Positions 32,742 to 45,148 of a stretch of 64,000 nucleotides of DNA are shown piece by piece. This DNA comes from Dendrophyllia cribrosa (Eukaryota; Cnidaria; Anthozoa; Scleractinia; Dendrophylliidae). The stretch lies in the NCBI GenBank assembly GCA_024195265.1, contig JAJLRJ010000008.1, positions 26,680,932 through 26,744,931 on the forward strand, written 5' to 3'. The notes beneath the pieces are model-generated. The model did no database searches. It was not told the origin of the DNA and saw only the letters and a list, made by a program, of their open reading frames with translations. Numbering within the stretch: position 1 is the first letter of the stretch; each line of letters starts with the position of its first letter. A program made the translations under genes and the position numbers.

Positions 32742-34112
32742 GTTGTTTTCAGAACTTCAAACATATCAGATGACATGCAAGTGCTAATTTGAGGGAATGC
32801 ACTTTTCTTTAAATTTAGCTGATGGGGGCATCTATTATTTGAGGGGAGGTGCTTATTTGTCTTTCTATATATTCTCTCTCTCTATCTTATCTGATTTCAT
32901 CCCCTCCCTCTCTCTGTCTGTCATTGATAACCATACATGATTTGTATAATAACAATATTGTATTAAGTTGTTTTGAGTCATTTCACCATTTTAAATGAAT
33001 AGAGATTAAGGTCCACATTGCTTAAGGTAGTGGATGATTTAAATAAGTTAATTTATTTTCTTTGATGAATGTGATGAGTTTCCATGAATGATTACCATTA
33101 ATTGCTTACACTGGGATGAATTTAATGTTGCAAAAAATCTCCCCCTTGCATAAAGCAATTAATCTAAAAAGCCAAATTTACTCTGATTTTTTTACTTCCA
33201 GTTTACTATTTTCAATCTGGTCCCAACCTCTCCTTGTTCAAAATAATGACGGAGAGAAACCCTTGAACAAGAGTACAAAAATACTCCAAGAATCATGGAG
33301 TATTTTTTCACATTATCCCTGATGAAATACTTTTGTTCTACTAGAAAAAGGGTTACAGTTTACAAGAAACTATTCTGGAGGTCAATGGCTGGAACATACC
33401 TCTAAAGACAACATTTCATTGCGACATTTTATCATAATTGTGTTACATGACAAAACATGATTCTTAGAGTATTTTGGCAGGCTTGTCAATAGCGGTTTCT
33501 CCGCACCACTATTTTGAACGAGGAGGAATCCCGGGGATGAAGTTCAACTATATTTAAAAATCACTTTTTGATATTAGTATTAAAAATGGTCCCAAAATAT
33601 TGCCTGCAGATACTGTTGTTGCTTTCAGATTATTTTATTCTTATTATTATAATTACTGTCATTGCATAGCCTTGACTTGCACAAAAATTGTGCTTCGATA
33701 GCTGTGGGATGTTCCATTTGTTATCCCCACCCACCCACCCACCCAGCCCCAAAGATGGCAGGAATCCGAACCCTCAATTTATTGTCCGCACCCTTTGAAA
33801 AATGAAATTCGAAGGGTTGATTTTTTGTCAACCCTCCCTTGCAAAAACATGCCTTCCTTGGGGGGAGGGGGTGCGGCTAAAAAGTGGAATGTCCCTGTCA
33901 TCATGTTCCTTCAGAAAGTATCCTTCCCACAAAGAGATGGAGTTGTTCACGGTATACCCAAGTTTAACTTCTTGGCCACAATTGTGTATAGGCAACTGGC
34001 TTGCCTCCTTCCAGTTTGGATTTTTAAAATGTTTATATGTTTAATGTGAGATGTTGCTTTCTCCTATTTTCATTGTGACCCCCAATAGTCCTTTTTACAG
34101 TTGTGTGCTTGG
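32742..34112. other. No gene recognised
   Basis: AT-rich spacer with short simple-sequence tracts (CTCTCT near 32880; a CCCACCCACCCACCC run near 33730). Nothing else is supported. Confidence 0.4.
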
Positions 34113-34290
34113 TGACCATAGCTTTGAGTGGAAGCGAGGCTGAAGGTGACCTTGCTTTGATACAAACCTTTCTGCCGTTCATATGTTAATAATGTTTTTC
34201 TCATGCTAACTAGCTAAATTTACATCTGAAAAGCTCCAAGGTCTGTATCATAGCAAGGTCACCTTCAGCCTTGCTTCCACTCAAAGGCCA
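34113..34290. mobile_element. Fold-back MITE
   Basis: TTTGAGTGGAAGCGAGGCTG and AAGGTGACCTTGCTTTGATA at the left are mirrored at the right with four or five mismatches over about 50 bp. The interior is about 70 bp. Confidence 0.75.
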
Positions 34291-35138
34291 GGACACTAAG
34301 AAGACAACTGTAAAATGGACTATTGGCACTTTCATCCTAAATACATTGACACTTAATAAAATATTTATTGTATTTGAAAACTTTGGTTTTAGAGACCCTC
34401 TCCCCCACCTCCCGATCCCCCTTTGTATTTCCAGTGATGTTTCATGGTGGGAAGTATATTTCCTGCACAATGGTGTAAGTTACATGTGCTTTGATAAAGG
34501 CAGTTTTAGTCATTTCCTGAAGATGACAGATGATTATTCATTCAGTCTTTTTATGTCAAACAACTTTAACTTTCAGTGGTCCATTGGCAAACTAAAGTGT
34601 TGGAACTGCTAGAATTTTTTCCCTAAATATCACAAAGTAAAATAAAGCGTTTGTATGTACCTCTTGTAAATTTTAACATAATTTTCTGATATATGTACAA
34701 AAACTGTAAGTAAATATTTAATGTGAAGCCTGCACTGTAAAGAAAGTAGAGCAATTGTTATGCACATGATTGTAAATAGTAATGTAGACATGTACATACT
34801 GTAACAATCATTATTAAATAATGAATACAGACAAAAAAATTGAGTCTGATTATTTTTATTAAATTTCTACATGTTATTTATGAATATATTTTTATTTTAA
34901 AACCAGCTTTCAAGGCGCGCTTTTTGCAGATTTTCAGGCCCAAAATCACTGCAAAAAGGAGACGAGTTGTCTAGAGTCTAATTTTTATGTTGCAATCGGA
35001 TCGCTTTCATTGCTCGTTTTAGCGCGCCTTGCCACTTTTAAGTTTCTTATGTTGTGGCCTTTCAATTCTTCCATAATTGATCTCCTATCGATTAAAAGCG
35101 ATCGCTGTACCACTGACTTTTTAAGAATATTTTGACAG

Positions 35139-35565
35139 GAGAATACCTGGTTACCAACAAGATTTGAGTTCTGTTACGCGCATCATTCCAAAGACATGTA
35201 ATGACACAATTGAAAGCAATGTGATCAAAGGATCGGTGAAAACATCGGATATTTCGTATTCTTACAGGACTGACATTCCCAGACGTCAAACTAACCAAAT
35301 AGTTAACAGGATTCAGGAAGACTTGGGGTGTTATCGGGACGAAAATTTGTCGGTTTGTAAATTGACAGCGTGCATCGTGTTGGTCTCTGTGATGAGCTAT
35401 GCCATTTTAATTATTAGCTTCTATTCACAAGCCGCTTTCTTGATAAATAAACTGTTACCAGGAAAAGGGATTTCTTGTACCAAAGCCCACGACAAAAGTC
35501 CGAATGCTATAAGCCAATTTTTTTTTAGAAATATTTTGCTCTCTCTGTTTCTGCGGGGCGGGTAA
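35139..35565 (+). CDS. Candidate terminal exon with one membrane segment
   Basis: An open frame of about 142 codons begins directly after a good acceptor (ATATTTTGACAG) at 35139 and ends at TAA. It contains one hydrophobic stretch, LTACIVLVSVMSYAILIISF, flanked by charged residues, which suggests a single membrane helix. No family recognised and no upstream exon found; it could be a chance frame. Confidence 0.2.
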
Positions 35566-36859
35566 ATGCTTGCGTTTGGGAAAAACGTTTTCGCTTTAAG
35601 GCAAAAACTGTCACCTTAATTATTTTTTGAAAAAAACTTTAACGTGTTACCTTTACTTCTTTCTTTTTTTTTTAAGTATTAGAAATCTTTAAAGTAAAAT
35701 AAGATGTCATTTTTGAGTCAGACGCCTTTTTTATATTATCTCTTGAAAAAGGATTAGCTTTGTTTTCGTTTCAAGCGCAAACTATCCTACAATACACCAA
35801 AAAAATAAACATTTTAAGTCAAGTACAACTTACTTTATTGGCAAACAGCACTTTTCCTTACGTTGAAGACTCTGATAACAACGAAGGGAAGTGACAGGAA
35901 GGCAAAACGTTTCCCTGTGTCTCGAACGTTTCTTCGTTGATCGTGGTAGTTTTTGACAAGTCGGGTTCGTTAGATTTTCGATCCCTTGCCATGCCATTCC
36001 TTTATGCTGAAGTAGTCTCGGGCACAAATTATAAACGATACTCAAAGTTTTCAAATACCAAAGCAGTTTTCATGGTTATCGCGTCGTTTTCCTTCAAACA
36101 AACGACAAAACTGTATGAAAGACAATATTGTCGACGCGATGGCAGCCGTTTCTTCTTTTCCCGCGTTTCGAATAAAATTCACCTCATTTCAAGGTCGATT
36201 ATGCGCATGCGCGACAAAAGTCTCCTTTGTTTGTGCAACCAACTCTCTAAAGAGTCCACTCTCCCAAAATACAGTACCAAAGCTCTCCCAGTCAAATCAT
36301 TGAGTCTGAAAACCAGGGGTGATTGACTGGCCACTTTCAATGCTGGTTGTTTGAATTTTTCTATGATACAAATATAGAATAACTTTTATTTTCTTACACA
36401 AATATGGGTTTTAAAGCATCTCATTTTATCATACATTTTTATCCGTCGAAGACAGTAGACCGACTGTCGAAAGCTTATAGTTTTTTGAGAATGCGTTTTA
36501 TATTTTATTGTGATGAATCCTGGTAACAGATCCTCGATATTCTTACATAAAGCTTGTGTTGTACAAAATAGTTATGTGACCACTTGCCACTTTGGGCACA
36601 ATATTGAACTATTTGATCCAATACAACTCCAATAAATATTTTAAATGTTAATAATTTTATGTTATATCACCCCTTTCTTTATGTAATTGCCAATATAAAT
36701 ATATATATTCAAAGTAAATTAAAAAGCCACTGGATACAAGTTAACATTATTTTCTAATTAAAATTGTACCATTTGACAATAATTATTGTTCTGTGTTTTC
36801 CTTTTTTAAAAGCTTATCACAACTGCTGCACTGTATAACAAACCCATCAAAGAATCAAC
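35566..36859. other. No gene recognised
   Basis: Two overlapping frames at 35937-36326 show no recognisable motif. ACAAAGGAGACTTTTGTC occurs inverted at about 36210 relative to 32088, possibly dispersed repeat ends. Confidence 0.35.
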
Positions 36860-36865
36860 TTTATT
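36860..36865 (-). promoter_or_regulatory. Polyadenylation signal of the Rab-like gene
   Basis: AATAAA on the minus strand about 150 nt after the stop codon. Confidence 0.6.
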
Positions 36866-37013
36866 TACAGATGGTGGCAGTAAAAAAATGAAAACATGTG
36901 AATAAGTATTATACAGTTGACTGTCAGTCTCAGAGCAATTAGACCTAACCTATCCCTCTCATAAACAACTATCTTACAAATGTGCACTAAAATTAGCCTT
37001 TGAAGTTAACACA

Positions 37014-38853
37014 TCACAGCAGCATGCATGAGCATGCTTCTGTGGTCCTAGTTTCCTCTCCACTAGCTGGCAGCACTAGTGTTGTTAGTTCCCTTATCTG
37101 TTTCATTCTTTCTATTTCATCAAGAAGAGAATCTACCAGTTCATCAAAACACTCGTTAATATTTATATTCTTTGCGGTGCTAGTTTCATAGAAAGGTAGT
37201 TGAAGGTGTTCTGCAAGCTGTCGTCCATCCTCTGGTTGTACCTCTCTTAGGTGTGAATGGCAACGGTTTCCTATTAGGATTCCTTTGGCATTTGGATCAC
37301 AGGATCTCTTCATTTCCTCGTGCCTGTCAACAAAAGGATAACGTTTTTGGCACAATTGTTTCATTTGGTCTTATACTCTGAGTGGAGCAAAGAGGAATAA
37401 CTGACTGTTTCTTCATGAAAAAATAGGCTTTTTGTGACGTGCACCCCTCCACCCGAGTCCTCCTTGCATAATATAGCCTCTCTTACACAGTAAATTGTTT
37501 CCATTTCCTTTTTTTACAACAAGACCTTAACTTGTATGTGGGAAAAAAATTACCTGAGATTGCCATATATTTTTTTGCACACAGTATGCATAATTTTATG
37601 CGAGTGTTATATAAGTTTAGACCAAAATAATTTTGGTTTCTATGAGAGCTACAATCTATTTTCATATTTTTAGTTCCATGAAAAGGTAGAGCACTGGGCC
37701 AAGAGAGAGTGGAAAATATTGAGTGAGGGGTGTGGTGTTGGTGGCAAGCAAAACAACCATAGGTAGTTGCCATGGCAACATTATAAAAACTATTTATATG
37801 TTATGCCATGTGTTTTTTTAAAATGTGTATTAGAGGCTGAGCAAACACTTGGCCTTCAGTCAACCATCTCACAAAGCTAGGAATGCTTTGTAGAGCTGTG
37901 GATACATAAGACAATAGACTAGCTAGAGGGTTCAAACCTATTCAATGACATGCAAATTAATAACTGGCTTGTAATATAAACGAAATGCAACTTTCTTCAG
38001 AAAGAGTTGACAACTGCTACATGTATATATACACTGAAAAATAAAACCATTGTCAGCTATATAAACAAAACCCTGATGTATGAGCAGTCACTTTGATTTT
38101 TTCAACCATGCCCATCGAGGCAGGCAATTTTCTCGCTCTCGGAATATTTCGTTATGGTTCACTTCTCTCCCAACTTTCTCTGCGACAATCCAGCGACTGC
38201 TCAATATTCTTTCTTCCCTGCAAGTAATGTTATATTGGATTCTGGCCAGAGCTGTAGTCCCAGCCCGCACCCCAATGATTAACTCGTCAATTTTTTATTA
38301 AATTTAAGAGAAACCTTCCAACTTTTGCTGGCAACTGTTGGGTCACAAGGGGACGCGAGTTGGCACTTGACGGTCATGTGTTTTAGCAAAGTCCGGAAAA
38401 TAAAGTTAGCGATGATGTTTCTCAAAGCAGGAAGTGCAGGGGACACCCGTCCTTTCGAAACCAAAATGGCTACATGTACAATTTCTCGACCAAGCTTTGG
38501 GAAAATTTCTCCTTATAGAGTCTAGCTCACCAGTATCCAATATTTTGAAAAGATTGTCTGTTCGTAACATCGTACACCAAAAGAACTCCCAACGCTCCGC
38601 GATAGTAGCTGGCCACTGCCGTACGAAATCTTTCTTGCCCAGCAATATCCCAGATTTGCAGCTTCACTTTCTTGCCTCTTCTCTCGATAGTTTTTGCACG
38701 AAAATCTATGGTAATGGTGGTGTCGGCGCTGGGTAGCTCACGACCAGTGTATCTACATAACAACGATGTCTTTCCGACTTTGTAATCGCCAATAATGATG
38801 ATTTTAAAGCAGTAATCGACCCAATCGTTTCTTCGGGACACTCCAGCAGCCAT
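37014..38853 (-). CDS. Rab-family small GTPase, divergent
   Basis: Two exons, 38531-38853 and 37014-37323, join within the Trp codon of NIGYW (phase 2), giving 210 aa. G1 GDYKVGKT (22-29), switch I TTITIDF with Rab-like FRAKTIE, G3 WDIAGQERFR (68-77) and YYRGALGVLLVYDVT are all canonical. G4 is unusual: GNRCHSHL (126-133) replaces the guanine-reading NKxD. G5 is ETSTAK with an extra residue against ETSAK. The C-terminus CSCMLL ends in a CaaL-type box (CMLL), as in Rab8-like proteins, so geranylgeranylation and membrane traffic are expected. Subfamily not assignable by eye. The start is the first ATG (MAAGVSRRNDW) before the conserved core. Confidence 0.9.
38088..38217 (-). CDS. Possible alternative last exon inside the Rab intron
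   Basis: After acceptor ACTTGCAG the phase needed by Rab exon 1 stays open for 42 codons to TGA (EERILSSRWIVAEKVG ... RWAWLKKSK). If used, it would give a Rab lacking G4, G5 and the prenylation site. There is no obvious polyadenylation signal close downstream and no homologue recognised, so it may be chance. Confidence 0.2.
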
Positions 38854-39239
38854 TCGAAACTTTCAGTTTTCAACTCATCGTGTAAACAATGCGGTTGTGC
38901 CTGGGGTCTAGTCTAGTAAGGAATTTTTAGAATGGGAATTTGGAAATGGGGATTTTAGAAAACGAAAATTGAGATATTTTGCTTGAAAGGTTAAATTTAT
39001 TTTTTGCGGCTTATATTCTGTAAAACTATTTGATTTAAAGTGAATTTATAATTGGGGGAAATTTTATGATTCTGCATAATTTCGGGCATATATTTAGTTT
39101 TTCAGTGACTTCAAAATCCAAACATGCGGGCTTTTTTGTTTGAAATACACGATGAAGTGGGTTTAATATATAAAAGTAAGTGAGAGGTAATCAATGAAAC
39201 TAAATATGTTGCAAAAATATCCGAATTAGCTTCCAGTTT

Positions 39240-39510
39240 CACCTTACTGCGCCTTTCAATAACATGCGGAATTTGAAATTCAAATCTCCACAAACGGTTG
39301 CGTTATTCCCTGCCGTCAATCATAATTAATATGAAAGCCAACGGACCATGTAAAAAAGAAACAAACAAAATGGATCGAAATCTACCAATCATAGTGAAGA
39401 TCTGTTTCCTGAGAGGTAAGCTAAGATGATTGACGGCAGTGTAAAACGCAACCGTTGCTGGTGATTTGAATTTCAGATTCCACGAGTTATTGAAAAGCGC
39501 AATAAAGGAA
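39240..39510. mobile_element. Fold-back MITE with about 80-bp arms
   Basis: GCCTTTCAATAACATGCGGA, AATTTGAAATTCAAATC and AACGGTTGCGTT ... CTGCCGTCAATCAT at the left are mirrored at 39425-39508 with scattered mismatches. No coding capacity. Confidence 0.75.
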
Positions 39511-40483
39511 CAGTATACACCTCAGGGGGGGGGAAGCAACTTCCCATACATTCCTAAAACGATGTTCTCACAACTTGCAAAGCAATCATGGAGGTATCAG
39601 TCAGCGGATTCGTGTTCTGCGCACGAGCAGAGTTTGTCAATCCCGAAGTGCAAACAAAACAAAATACATGGCGGCCGATGCGAGTGCGATTTCGGTGGCT
39701 TCTCTTTAGTTAATTTAACGATTTTTTTCTTTAGAACTCCTTCAATTTGAAAAATTTACTTCTTCACGGACGTCGCTTTTAATGCACAGTAGTTTCTCCG
39801 AGATCAAGGTAAGGCAACATTTTTTATGTTAATTGAATAAGTTCTTATTTCTTCGCATTAAAAAAGCCTCTATAGCTAGTAAGCTTATTAGCTTTGTGGT
39901 AAAACAGAGTGACGAACATACAGTAATTATCCCCCTGTAAAACTCACAATTTTTCACGTTCCACTAATTTTTTTTGTCGTGTAAAATGTCAATCGGGCGT
40001 TCGATTTATGGCATTTGTAGTAGAAACACTCAGAGATAGACATTCGTTTGTACTATTTCACAACTAAACCTCGTTTGACTATGTCGTTTTTTTCAGCCAG
40101 CTTTTATTACCGTCTTTTTATTATCTTGATTGGAGTGAAATTCAGGTCTTTCCATTTCATTGCAACATTTCTATTCTGGAAGCCTATAAAAATAAATACT
40201 TTCGCGAAAACACAATTTTATGAAAACTAACTTTCGTCAGTGTTTACTGCGAGGCATTTAAAATTGTACTGTGCTGCCTACCAATCCCGCCACTCGCTTG
40301 AGGAAGAGTTCTTTTGCTTGTTTGTTTTGTCGTGTTTAGTTTAAAATTTAAACTTCAAATGCATTTTTTTTGAGGATGTTCACTGATACTCACTCTGCCA
40401 TTCATGAAGATCGATACTCCTGGGGTGGGATTCCTATACAAAAGTGATGGGAGTGCTCATCAGAATTTTTAAAATAAAGCCTG

Positions 40484-41015
40484 TGAAAACTTTGGGATGA
40501 CTGTCTGTATATTAAAGGTGTAAACTAGGAGGTGACTATGATAGGTGAAAATTTGGGGTGACTATCTTGATATTGAAAAATGTGCTTCTAATATCTTATT
40601 GAATTTAAAACATACAGGCGTAAATGTGGGATATGATGGGACTGGGTGTATGACAGAAGTGAGGTTATAATGGGAATGGGGTATGAGGGGAATGGAAATT
40701 TGATGGAAATGGGGAGTTTTTGTGTGATAAGGTGAAAATTTTGGGATGACTGTCTGGATATTAAAGGTGTAAACTGGTAGGTGACTATAGGTGAAAATTA
40801 GGGGGTGACTATCTTGATATTAAAGTGCGCATTAGGGGTTGACAACAATACTGTCACAATATTAAGAACTGTGCTTCCAATATATTTAATTTTGAACATA
40901 CAGGCGTAAATGTGGAACATGATGGGACTGGGGGTATGACGAAACTGAGGTTATGATGAGAAAGGGAATGTGGACCGTGGAAATTTGATGCAAATGGGGA
41001 GTGTTTGTGTGATAT
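40484..41015 (+). repeat. Two-copy tandem repeat, about 250-280 bp
   Basis: GATGACTGTCTGTATATTAA (about 40497) recurs as GATGACTGTCTGGATATTAA (about 40745). Both are followed in order by GGTGACTAT, GTGCTTC, ACATACAGGCGTAAATGTGG, ATGATGGGACTGGG and GGGGAGT-TTTGTGTGAT. The copies differ by indels. Confidence 0.75.
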
Positions 41016-42628
41016 ATTCAGGGTATACTAAATGCAATATTACATTTCCATAACTGTAATTTTATCAAAAAGATATTAAGACATTAAAAGGAATGGGAGT
41101 ATGATAGAAATGGTGTTGTAACATGTATGATAGAAATGGGGGTGTATTAGTAATAGGAGTATAATAGCAAAGGGGGATGATGCCGGAAATGGTGCTTTAT
41201 AAATAACTGATAATATTTAAAAGTTATATTTATTTTTTTATTGTTTTTCAGATGAGGGACTTTTAAAATACCACAGATAGCTCACAGACCTATACAGAAA
41301 TTATTGACGCACAAGGAGTTTTTTTTTCAAAAAATACATTGTAGAAGTAATGAATTATTTAATTTTTTGACATATATCTGAAAAATAAACCTCTTTTGAG
41401 GACAAGGTAATAAAAACAAAACTTTTCTTTTATAAGCTTAAAAGCTGTTAATTTGTGCCCTTTATTTTTTAACAGGATACATAAAAACAGGACAAATTCA
41501 ACAATGGAAAGTAGCGCCTTTTGCGGGTCGAATGAAATAACATGTTTTTTTAATTTTCTTTTCTTTAGATCTCCCCAACCCAAAACATCACGCTGATATA
41601 CAGGAAAGTTTGCAAAAGTAGTTTTTCGTGTTTCGGCGCGAGAAGAACACGTGTTGAATCGTGAAATTGAAACTGGTCGGTTGAAGAGGCGATGTTTGTC
41701 GTAATGTTTTAGAGCCACTGAACCCGCGTTTTATCGGCAAGAGATAGAGATCCTGAGGCGAATAAATAAAACTGATTATCATCTGAATCCCAAAACACGG
41801 GTATCCTACGGTACATCGAAAACAACTTGACATATTTGGGTTCCCGTGAATAAACGAATTATCGAGCAAACTGGCTAAGCGTTCAACTCGTATCTGTAAT
41901 TTGTGCGAGTTGTGATTTGTGCCTCGACGGGAAGCTTCAGGCATTGGAAAGCTATTGTTTGGCGGTCACTCAAGCAAAGCATTGTATTGTGTTCCGTATG
42001 CCCAAATGCCAATGCCCAATTACCAATGACCAATTGCCAAAGCAACCTTTATTGAATTAGGTATATTTATGGGTCATTTTTCTTTGCGTGAGTTTTGTTT
42101 CCAAGGCCGATGACGAGTGAGACTGGGGTGAGACGGCTCCTGACGTGGTTGAATAAATTATGCGGCAAAAGAGAACACCTGCTCATAATTTATGTACAAA
42201 CAAAATAACCGCTTGCTCCTATTGGCCAATAGTGATTGAGTTTTCGTCACCTCTTTAATTATAATTCAAAGGAGCTTAACTTGAAATAATTAAAGTAGTG
42301 ATGTTTCCGATCAGCTCATAATCTGAAACATTCACAAGATACTCCTCCTTGGTCACACTACTCGAACGAAGGTCGCCATGGATAGTTTTGTCGATTTTGA
42401 AGTGAAGAATTGAAATGCTGCCTTGAAAACACTGATTATAGGCGGCCTGATCTTAATCTTTTCAGTATTTTTACAGTAAAGATTTATGTAGTATTTCAAG
42501 AGCCTGCCCGCATTCACTTGGATTTAAAGCACGACGCTGAAAGACATTGATACAATTCGACCGTGTTTATTTTCTGGCTGTCTAATTCAACTACAATAGT
42601 TGCGCTCGACCGCTCGGTAACTACGAAA
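41016..42628. other. Spacer upstream of the 42629 gene
   Basis: Minus-strand frames at 41359-41718 (119 codons) and 41588-41944 (118 codons) overlap each other in different frames and show no known motif. 41990-42050 holds short CCAATTGCC/CCAATGCC iterations. The last 400 bp probably contain the promoter and 5' UTR of the next gene. Confidence 0.35.
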
Positions 42629-43090
42629 ATGAAATGCGCTCTGTTTCTTTATACTGGAAGCGATACCACCAAAGCTGAACAACTGAAAGATTATTTACAA
42701 GGGAAACTGCGAGCGGTAGCAGACTTGAGAAATGTCACCGACATTTTAGCGGAAGATCAAGATGTGAAAGATGAGCTTGGTGGTAGCGACTGTGTCGTGT
42801 TGATTGGGTCACGGAAGGCTTCGTCCTTGATACAAAACAACAGGCAAGAAATTGAAGACGATTTTGTGACCTTTGATGGTGGTATGATTCGTGAAATGTT
42901 TATGGCAAACCACGACAGGCTGGTGATTGTTTTCTTCACGGAACAAAATAAGAATGATTGGATCCCAGCTGGTTTTGATGAGCGAAAAATATTTAATCTC
43001 ACTGGCGAAAACATTCGTCGAGGAAATCCTGTCTTGGATCAGCTGGAAGATTGCATCAAAGGAATCTTGATAGGAAATAACCGAGTGTAG
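42629..43090 (+). CDS. Uncharacterised single-exon protein, possible TIR/SEFIR-like fold
   Basis: 153 aa from the first ATG of the conserved-looking frame (MKCALFLYTGSD). The pattern alternates strand and helix: CALFLYTG, AEQLKDYLQGKL, DCVVLIGSRKASSLI, FDGGMIREMFM, RLVIVFFTEQNKNDWIPAGF, DQLEDCIKGILI. A -DCVVLIGS- strand followed by -RLVIVFF- and a -W-P-GF- segment recalls TIR/SEFIR domains, but no catalytic or BB-loop motif can be pointed to. There is no signal peptide or membrane segment, so it is probably cytosolic. It has its own polyadenylation signal. The frame is open further upstream, but without an ATG. Function unknown; the fold suggestion is a guess. Confidence 0.65.
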   Translation: MKCALFLYTGSDTTKAEQLKDYLQGKLRAVADLRNVTDILAEDQDVKDELGGSDCVVLIGSRKASSLIQNNRQEIEDDFVTFDGGMIREMFMANHDRLVIVFFTEQNKNDWIPAGFDERKIFNLTGENIRRGNPVLDQLEDCIKGILIGNNRV

Positions 43091-43432
43091 CTACGGATAG
43101 AGAACATGAAAAATGATCTGCTAAATTTAGCATAAATCTATCACATTAATAGGATATTGTCATTTGTCAGGTTGGGCCACCTATCGAGGAAGACTGGAAC
43201 TGGTTTACTAAAAATCCCCAAGTGCTGTTATGAAAAGAGATCGCAGCCGATACTGTATATCTGCACAATGTGGCTTAAAAATTGTAAATTGAACAAAAAG
43301 GAAATCATTTTCTCAGTGCCATTATAAGGAGCACACAAGGAGAAAATTTTTAAATGAGTCAGTATATAGTCGTATGTTTTTCCATTTCGCCTTCGGCCCT
43401 TTCAAAGAGGCCTATTTGTGGACCCTAACGTG

Positions 43433-43438
43433 AATAAA
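43433..43438 (+). promoter_or_regulatory. Polyadenylation signal of the 42629 gene
   Basis: AATAAA 343 nt after the stop codon. Confidence 0.45.
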
Positions 43439-44974
43439 TGAATAACTTTTAATATTTGTGTCAAATCATCTAGCGTGTGGGAAACCATACGCTAATTGGG
43501 GACACCTAACAACAAAAATCTTTGTATTCTTAACTAAATCTAATACAATACAATATCTATTATGTATTAATCTGGCCGTTGATAGCCTAAAAAAGATCTA
43601 TACAATACAATACAATAAAAAGTAACTAATACTTGTATTAACAAACTGAGATAACAATTGTCATCAAACACTGAGCATAATGGTCTGATCGTAATTAAGA
43701 AAAGGTGATAAAATACAATAAAAAATAAAATGAAAGAATAACACAGATAGCAATTGTCACAATCATTATCGATAGAGTGATTTTACTTAACCCTTGAAAT
43801 AGTCGGCAGAACAGTATGCACTATTAGACTATAATTCCATTGTTTTCATTTATTAAATTTGGACTCGTATATCACACACTAAGTTGTTTGATAGTGTTTC
43901 ACGGGTTTTGTAAAACCACTCTAAGACCGCTTATGTTTGCACTCTTGATTCGTATTTTAAAAATTGACAATTAAGTTTTAAGTATTAAGTATTTTAAGTA
44001 TTAAGTATTTTAAAAATTGACAATGTGTCGGATGTTCTAATATAACTAGTTTTCTCAGTATTAATCACTGTCTCACCAATCTTGTAACAGCTATATTACT
44101 TTTATGTTTATATTCCTTTCTTATTGGTGTGTTTTCTCTCTTTCTTAAAAAATGTAATTTAGTTATAGGGCATGTAATTAGTTTACCTATATCTTGCCCT
44201 TCTCCATTTTTTTCCTATCTTGTTAACTTCAAAAAACGTATGTAATAAAAAAAATGGAGTAAATAAATTTTAAAAAAAGTTTTGCCCAGATTGTAGGGCC
44301 TGGATAGCGTAAGCTATGCTTGCCGTGCGCTACTGTGTTAAATCTAGGTATGATGAAGTCAGAGTTCCTTAGATAATATCCACTAGTAAACGGTTTAAAA
44401 AGATATGTACGAAGGTGTTATGTTAATTTTCACTTTAGCTTAGTGTAGCAGTACCCATTTTGCCCTAAATAAATAAACCGACGCCGGCCTGCTACACAGG
44501 CTACACCCGGCAGGATTAACTGGCTAGACAGCTTGACTTGTCTTAATTAATGTAGCTATCTGAATATTTCTATAAAATAGGGGACGGATTCTAATTCCCC
44601 GAAAATTCAGTTTACAAGCTGCTGTACCTTCGCGACCACGATTTGGTGTCCGTAATAACGAGTTTTTTTTGCTTAAGTTTTCATCAAAATTCAATTCCTG
44701 TTCGAAATAGCGGAGTGTCTGTAATAAGAATAATGTAAAAGTGTTAAGCAAGACTACAATTGTAAGTACTCGATTGCATAAAACATTTTTTATGTAGAAA
44801 ATTCAAGTTTTGTACGGTCACACGCGTGTAATCTCGACGACCTGCTCCAATCTTTTGGCTGCTCCAAGAATTCTGATAAATGTTATCTTGTTACGCGAGT
44901 AGTAGTACTTGTCACTGCTTGTTGATACTAAGTAATCACTCTGGCCAATCACAACAGACTCAGACAATCCACTG
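43439..44974. other. AT-rich spacer
   Basis: Contains an iterated TTAAGTATTAAGTATT stretch (43973-44020) and CAATACAATA tracts. No gene recognised. Confidence 0.4.
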
Positions 44975-45148
44975 AACCAATCAGAACTCGAAGCAAATAC
45001 ATGTAGCCGACGCCAAGCGCGGGAAAACGCGTGCGAGCAAGTGACGATTGGTTTAAGGTTTTACTTCTGGTTGGTCGAGAAGTGGCGCGAGACTTTTTAG
45101 CCAATCACAAGTAATCTCGAAATCACTTTCGACACTTAATTGAAAATC
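44975..45148 (+). repeat. Dispersed promoter-like repeat, copy 1
   Basis: Contains CCAATCAGA, GCAAATACATGT, the core CCAAGCGCGGGAAAACGCG, GATTGG, and later AGCCAATCACAA and CTTTCGACACT. Copy 2 is at 58719-58910 with the same order. The core includes an E2F-like GCGGGAAA, and several CCAAT boxes occur in both orientations. Whether it is active is unknown. Confidence 0.7.

Noticed and set aside
32088..36230. ACAAAGGAGACTTTTGTC present inverted at about 32090 and 36212, suggesting a 4-kb element
   Set aside because: The match is only about 19 bp with no target duplication or extended pairing, so it is better explained as scattered repeat ends.
35937..36326. 129-codon plus-strand frame
   Set aside because: No ATG with good context at the start, no known motif, and it overlaps another frame with none either.
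39669..39810. ATGGCGGCCGATGCGAGTGC start followed by a possible exon ending at GTAAGG
   Set aside because: It could be a first exon, but the frame closes after 13 codons unless an unproven mini-intron is assumed, and no downstream exon was found.
41359..41944. Two overlapping minus-strand frames of about 118 codons
   Set aside because: Different frames over the same DNA, no recognisable motif, no convincing splice or start context.
42000..42050. CCAATGCCCAATTACCAATGACCAATTG series, considered as a CRISPR-like or telomeric repeat
   Set aside because: Too short and irregular; simple degenerate microsatellite.
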